From positions 1-8,712 of the forward strand of contig JAEEJD010000156.1 in the NCBI GenBank assembly GCA_016281675.1: a stretch of 8,712 nt of DNA, given 5' to 3'. A model generated the notes under the pieces. The model searched no databases, was not told the DNA's origin, and saw nothing but the letters and a program-made list of their open reading frames with translations. Position 1 is the stretch's first letter. Each line of letters starts with the position of its first letter. The position numbers and the translations under genes are program-made. Below, piece by piece: positions 5,842 through 8,712 of this stretch. This DNA comes from Lachnospiraceae bacterium. GTDB taxonomy: Bacteria > Bacillota_A > Clostridia > Lachnospirales > Lachnospiraceae.

Positions 5842-7762
5842 CCGTGTAAAGCTTGTAATACTGACCTTTGGCAGCTATGAGTTCATCGTGATCGCCGCGC
5901 TCTATTATGCGACCGTGATCAAGCACTATTATAACATCCGAATTCTTTACAGTCGACAATCTGTGAGCGATGACAAACGTCGTTCTGCCTGACATAAGGG
6001 CATCCATTCCCTTCTGGACGATCGCCTCCGTCCTGGTATCGATCGAGCTTGTAGCCTCGTCGAGTATCATGACCGGAGGATCCGCGACAGCTACACGCGC
6101 TATCGACAGAAGCTGTCTCTGTCCCTGCGACAGATTTGCGGCATTCCCCGAGATAACCGTATCGTAACCTTTCGGGAGATGGGAGATAAAATCATGTGCT
6201 CCGGCTAACTTGGCTGCGGCTATACACTCCTCATCGGTCGCACTCAGTTTGCCGTATCTGATGTTCTCCATGACCGTCCCCGTAAAGAGATTCGTATCCT
6301 GAAGTACCACGCCGACCGCATGACGAAGATCCGGCTTGCAGATCTTGTTGATGTTGATACCGTCGTATCTGATCTTGCCGTCCGCGATATCATAAAACCT
6401 GTTCAAAAGGTTCGTTACCGTTGTCTTTCCGGCACCGGTCGCACCCACGAAAGCGACCTTCTGACCGGGCTTAGCATAAAGCGAGATATCATAGAGCACC
6501 TGCTTCTTGCCGTCGTATGAAAAATCAACGCCGTCAAGTACTATATCTCCGCGAAGAGGCGTATATGTGATCGTACCCTCTTCTTTGTGGGGATGCTTCC
6601 ACGCCCAGCTCTTTGTATTTTCATCGGTCTCGACAAGCTCTCCTCCGACCTCTTTGACGTTAACGAGATGAACGTATCCGTCATCGGGTTCGGGCTGCTC
6701 ATCCATGACCCTGTATATCCTCTCGCATCCCGCAAGACCGGCTACAACCGCGTTTATCTGCATCGATATCTGGCCTATCTGTCCGCAGAACATCCTCGTC
6801 ATTCCGAGGAACGGAACAACAAGACTGATCGAGAACGGCAATCCGCCTATACCGATGTTTCTGATGTTTGTTGAAATGAAAAATCCCCCGGCAATACCGA
6901 CCACGACATAGAGAATGTTACCCATGTTGTTAAGGATCGGGCCAAGCACGTTCGCGTATTTGTTCGCACGTGATGCGACCGTGAACAGTTCGTTGTTCAG
7001 TTCTTCAAACTCTTCGCGGCACTGTGTCTCATGACAGAATACCTTTACGACCTTCGCACCGCTTATCGTTTCCTGAATGTATCCTTCGGCCTTTCCGATC
7101 GCCTGCTGCTGTTTGAAGAAGAACTTTGCACTTCCGCCTCCGACGAACTTCGTGATGACAAACATCGAGAATACCCCGATGAGTACGACCGCAGTCATAT
7201 ACACGCTGTAATAAAGCATAATGCATATGACGGTCACTATCATGATGCACGTGTTGAGCATCTGAGGGAAACTTTGCGATATCATCTGACGAAGCGCATC
7301 GATATCGTTCGTATAAAGGCTCATCGTATCTCCGACCTGCCTGCGGTCGAAGAATCTGATCGGAAGCGTCTCCATCCTGTCGAAGAGCTTCTCTCTCATC
7401 TTTTTGAGCGTACCCTGCGTCACCGTTGCCATCATCCTGTTAAACGCAAACGTTGACACATTCGAGATGACATAGAGTGTAACGAGTATCCGGATAAGAC
7501 GGAATATCTCTCCCTTTACTCCTTCCCAGTCACCTGTCTTGTACGAGCTTTCGATGATCGCGATAACCTTCTGCTGGAATATCGACGGCATCGATGATAT
7601 AAGCGCGGATATCATTATGCATGCGATGACGACGGGAAGCATAACGGGATAGAAAGAAAACAGATCCTTGATGACCCTCTTTACAATTCCTTTGGAAAGC
7701 TTCTCTCCCGGAGCGAGTCCGGGTCCCCTTCTTCTTCCGGGACCGTGATTACTGCCTGCCAT
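5822..7762 (-). CDS. ABC exporter half-transporter, second subunit of a heterodimer (consensus catalytic residues)
   Basis: A 646-residue TMD-NBD half-transporter of the multidrug/lipid exporter type. The Arg/Gly/Pro-rich N-terminus (about 5-20) precedes six expected membrane helices, with clear hydrophobic stretches near 40-58, 88-108, 168-205, 275-298 and 308-328. A linker of about 50 residues (355-405, containing WAWKHPH) joins the ATPase domain. That domain has Walker A GATGAGKTT (440-448), Q-loop Gln488, signature LSQGQ (544-548, Gln in place of the first Gly), Walker B ending D568-E569 and switch His600 (AHRLST). It thus keeps the Glu and His needed for hydrolysis, while its own signature is non-canonical. 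This is the pattern of the consensus-site partner in heterodimeric exporters, and it complements the gene just upstream. Start chosen at the second of two close ATGs, 8 bases after GGGAGG; the ATG at 7768 is too near that site. It overlaps the upstream stop by 14 bases. The substrate cannot be predicted. Confidence 0.95.
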   Translation of the reverse strand: MAGSNHGPGRRRGPGLAPGEKLSKGIVKRVIKDLFSFYPVMLPVVIACIMISALISSMPSIFQQKVIAIIESSYKTGDWEGVKGEIFRLIRILVTLYVISNVSTFAFNRMMATVTQGTLKKMREKLFDRMETLPIRFFDRRQVGDTMSLYTNDIDALRQMISQSFPQMLNTCIMIVTVICIMLYYSVYMTAVVLIGVFSMFVITKFVGGGSAKFFFKQQQAIGKAEGYIQETISGAKVVKVFCHETQCREEFEELNNELFTVASRANKYANVLGPILNNMGNILYVVVGIAGGFFISTNIRNIGIGGLPFSISLVVPFLGMTRMFCGQIGQISMQINAVVAGLAGCERIYRVMDEQPEPDDGYVHLVNVKEVGGELVETDENTKSWAWKHPHKEEGTITYTPLRGDIVLDGVDFSYDGKKQVLYDISLYAKPGQKVAFVGATGAGKTTVTNLLNRFYDIADGKIRYDGININKICKPDLRHAVGVVLQDTNLFTGTVMENIRYGKLSATDEECIAAAKLAGAHDFISHLPKGYDTVISGNAANLSQGQRQLLSIARVAVADPPVMILDEATSSIDTRTEAIVQKGMDALMSGRTTFVIAHRLSTVKNSDVIIVLDHGRIIERGDHDELIAAKGQYYKLYTGAFELE

Positions 7763-8712
7763 CTTCATCACCTCCCTTGTTCTGGGATATGTATATCTCG
7801 CGATAAATAGCACTGTTATTTAACAGTTCTTTATGAGTTCCGATCGCTTCGATCCTGCCTTTATCTATAACGATTATCCTGTCGGCATCTTCCACGGAAG
7901 CGGTTCTCTGCGCGATTATTATCTTGGTGGTCTCGGGTATGTACTCCCTCATACCGCGCCGTATAAGTGCATCCGTACGTGTGTCTACCGCACTTGTCGA
8001 ATCGTCGAAAATGATGATCCTGGGCTTCTTTAAAAGAGCTCTTGCGATACACAGTCTCTGCTTCTGTCCTCCGGAGATATTGGCTCCGCCGTGATCTATC
8101 CTCGATTCGTATCCGTCCTCTTTGGTCAGGATGAACTCCTCCGCGCACGACAGGCGGCATGCTTCCTTCATCTCCTCAAGCGTCGCATCGGGATTACCCC
8201 AACGAAGGTTATCCGCTATCGTACCTTCAAACAGAACGTTCTTCTGAAGAACCATGGCAACGCTGTTTCTAAGCACATTAAGATCATACTTTCTGACATC
8301 GACTCCGCCGACCTTTACCGTTCCGGTCTTCGTATCATACAATCTCGGGATGAGCTGTACGAGAGATGATTTTCCGGAACCGGTCGTTCCTATAACACCG
8401 ATCGTCTCGCCGGATGATATGTGAAGATCGATACCTTCCAGAACGTCGTTATCGAAGTTTCCCGCATATGCGAACGAAACATTTTCAAAGTCTATCGAAC
8501 CGTCGGCTACTTCCTCAACGGCTTCCTCGGGATCGGGGCTGACTATATCCGACTTGGCTTCAAGCACCTCTACTATTCTCGATGCACTCTCCGATGCGAG
8601 CGTTATCATAACGAAGATCATCGACATCATCATCAGAGACGAGAGGATCATAAAGCTGTACGTGAGCATCGCGGTTATCTGTCCGACATCGATCTCCTTA
8701 CCCATTGAAGAG
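7749..8712 (-). CDS. ABC exporter half-transporter, first subunit (degenerate ATPase site), N-terminus beyond window
   Basis: The 320 visible residues are the C-terminal part of a half-transporter that normally runs to about 580 residues. The frame is open through the right edge, so the ATG at 8705 is an internal Met. The last membrane helix is visible (about 8590-8670), then the ATPase domain with Walker A GTTGSGKSS (about 8364-8390), a Q-loop VLQKN, signature ISGGQKQR (canonical SGGQ) and Walker B IIIFDDS. The catalytic Glu position is Asp (codon 8001-8003), and the switch His is Gln in IIAQRTAS (codon 7908-7910). These two changes are typical of the degenerate-site subunit of heterodimeric ABC exporters such as TM287/288-like and BmrCD-like pairs. 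The next gene supplies the complementary subunit. The stop lies inside the following gene, whose ribosome binding site is embedded here. Substrate unknown; multidrug, lipid or peptide export are all possible. Confidence 0.95.
   Translation of the reverse strand, partial: SSMGKEIDVGQITAMLTYSFMILSSLMMMSMIFVMITLASESASRIVEVLEAKSDIVSPDPEEAVEEVADGSIDFENVSFAYAGNFDNDVLEGIDLHISSGETIGVIGTTGSGKSSLVQLIPRLYDTKTGTVKVGGVDVRKYDLNVLRNSVAMVLQKNVLFEGTIADNLRWGNPDATLEEMKEACRLSCAEEFILTKEDGYESRIDHGGANISGGQKQRLCIARALLKKPRIIIFDDSTSAVDTRTDALIRRGMREYIPETTKIIIAQRTASVEDADRIIVIDKGRIEAIGTHKELLNNSAIYREIYISQNKGGDEDGRQ
7771..7776 (-). promoter_or_regulatory. Ribosome binding site for the second ABC exporter gene
   Basis: The minus strand reads GGGAGG inside the end of the first ABC gene. 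It is 8 bases from the ATG at 7762 but only 2 from the ATG at 7768, favouring the MAGSN start over longer N-termini. Confidence 0.8.

Larger units (their letters stand above)
1..8712 (-). other. Probable single polycistronic unit of six co-directional genes
   Basis: All six genes share the minus strand. The five junctions are, in transcription order: a 14-base overlap, a 20-base overlap, a 4-base ATGA overlap, another 4-base ATGA overlap, and a 2-base gap. There is no room for an internal terminator, and I see no stem-loop followed by a T-run at any junction. The promoter must lie beyond the right edge or inside a coding region. The extent of the unit in both directions is unknown. Confidence 0.75.

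Noticed and set aside
7763..7813. Longer N-terminus for the second ABC subunit starting at 7813
   Set aside because: The extra 17 residues overlap the upstream gene and have no ribosome binding site, whereas GGGAGG is well placed for the ATG at 7762.
8703..8705. ATG at 8705 as the true start of the first ABC gene
   Set aside because: The frame stays open to the window edge, and the protein would lack nearly all of its membrane domain, so this is an internal Met of a gene cut by the window.

Overview
The window is gene-dense bacterial DNA with six protein genes, all read on the minus strand (right to left). Neighbouring genes overlap by 4 to 20 bases or are separated by 2, so it looks like one long polycistronic unit with no real intergenic DNA. 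Base composition is roughly balanced (one sampled 60-base line is about 47% GC). Strong GGAGG-type ribosome binding sites, the hybrid-kinase style (SMSHEIRTPIN...GMNEMI) and the paired ABC exporter suggest a Firmicute, most likely a Lachnospiraceae/Clostridia member. That placement is inference from protein style, not from a marker gene.

Layout in transcription order: (1) the C-terminal part of an ABC exporter half-transporter, cut off by the right edge (7749-8712); (2) a second, complete ABC exporter half-transporter (5822-7762); (3) a six-helix voltage-gated-type potassium channel with TVGYGD filter and two C-terminal RCK_C/TrkA-C-like domains (4639-5841); (4) a 912-residue membrane hybrid histidine kinase with extracytoplasmic domain, about seven further membrane helices, kinase core, receiver and HPt (1904-4642); (5) an HD-GYP protein with a vestigial receiver in front and a degenerate GGDEF domain behind (702-1907); (6) the N-terminal 60% or so of UDP-glucose 6-dehydrogenase, cut off by the left edge (1-699).

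How they may work together: the two ABC proteins carry the complementary defects expected of a heterodimeric exporter (Asp and Gln for the catalytic Glu and switch His in one; LSQGQ signature in the other). The channel, hybrid kinase and HD-GYP protein are joined by a 20-base and two ATGA-type overlaps, so they are probably translationally coupled. They could form a membrane sensing module linking ion flux or membrane state, a phosphorelay and a cyclic-dinucleotide-type output. Ugd supplies UDP-glucuronate for surface polysaccharide and would be a plausible beneficiary. This functional link is inference from gene order only.

The least ordinary item is the HD-GYP protein. Its receiver stops after about 35 residues and lacks a phosphoacceptor. 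Two conserved HD-GYP positions are changed (His to Arg, Lys to Met). Its GGDEF motif is SSDRF, yet the RxxD inhibitory-site motif is kept at the canonical spacing. I found no RNA genes, mobile elements, CRISPR arrays or convincing terminators or promoters.
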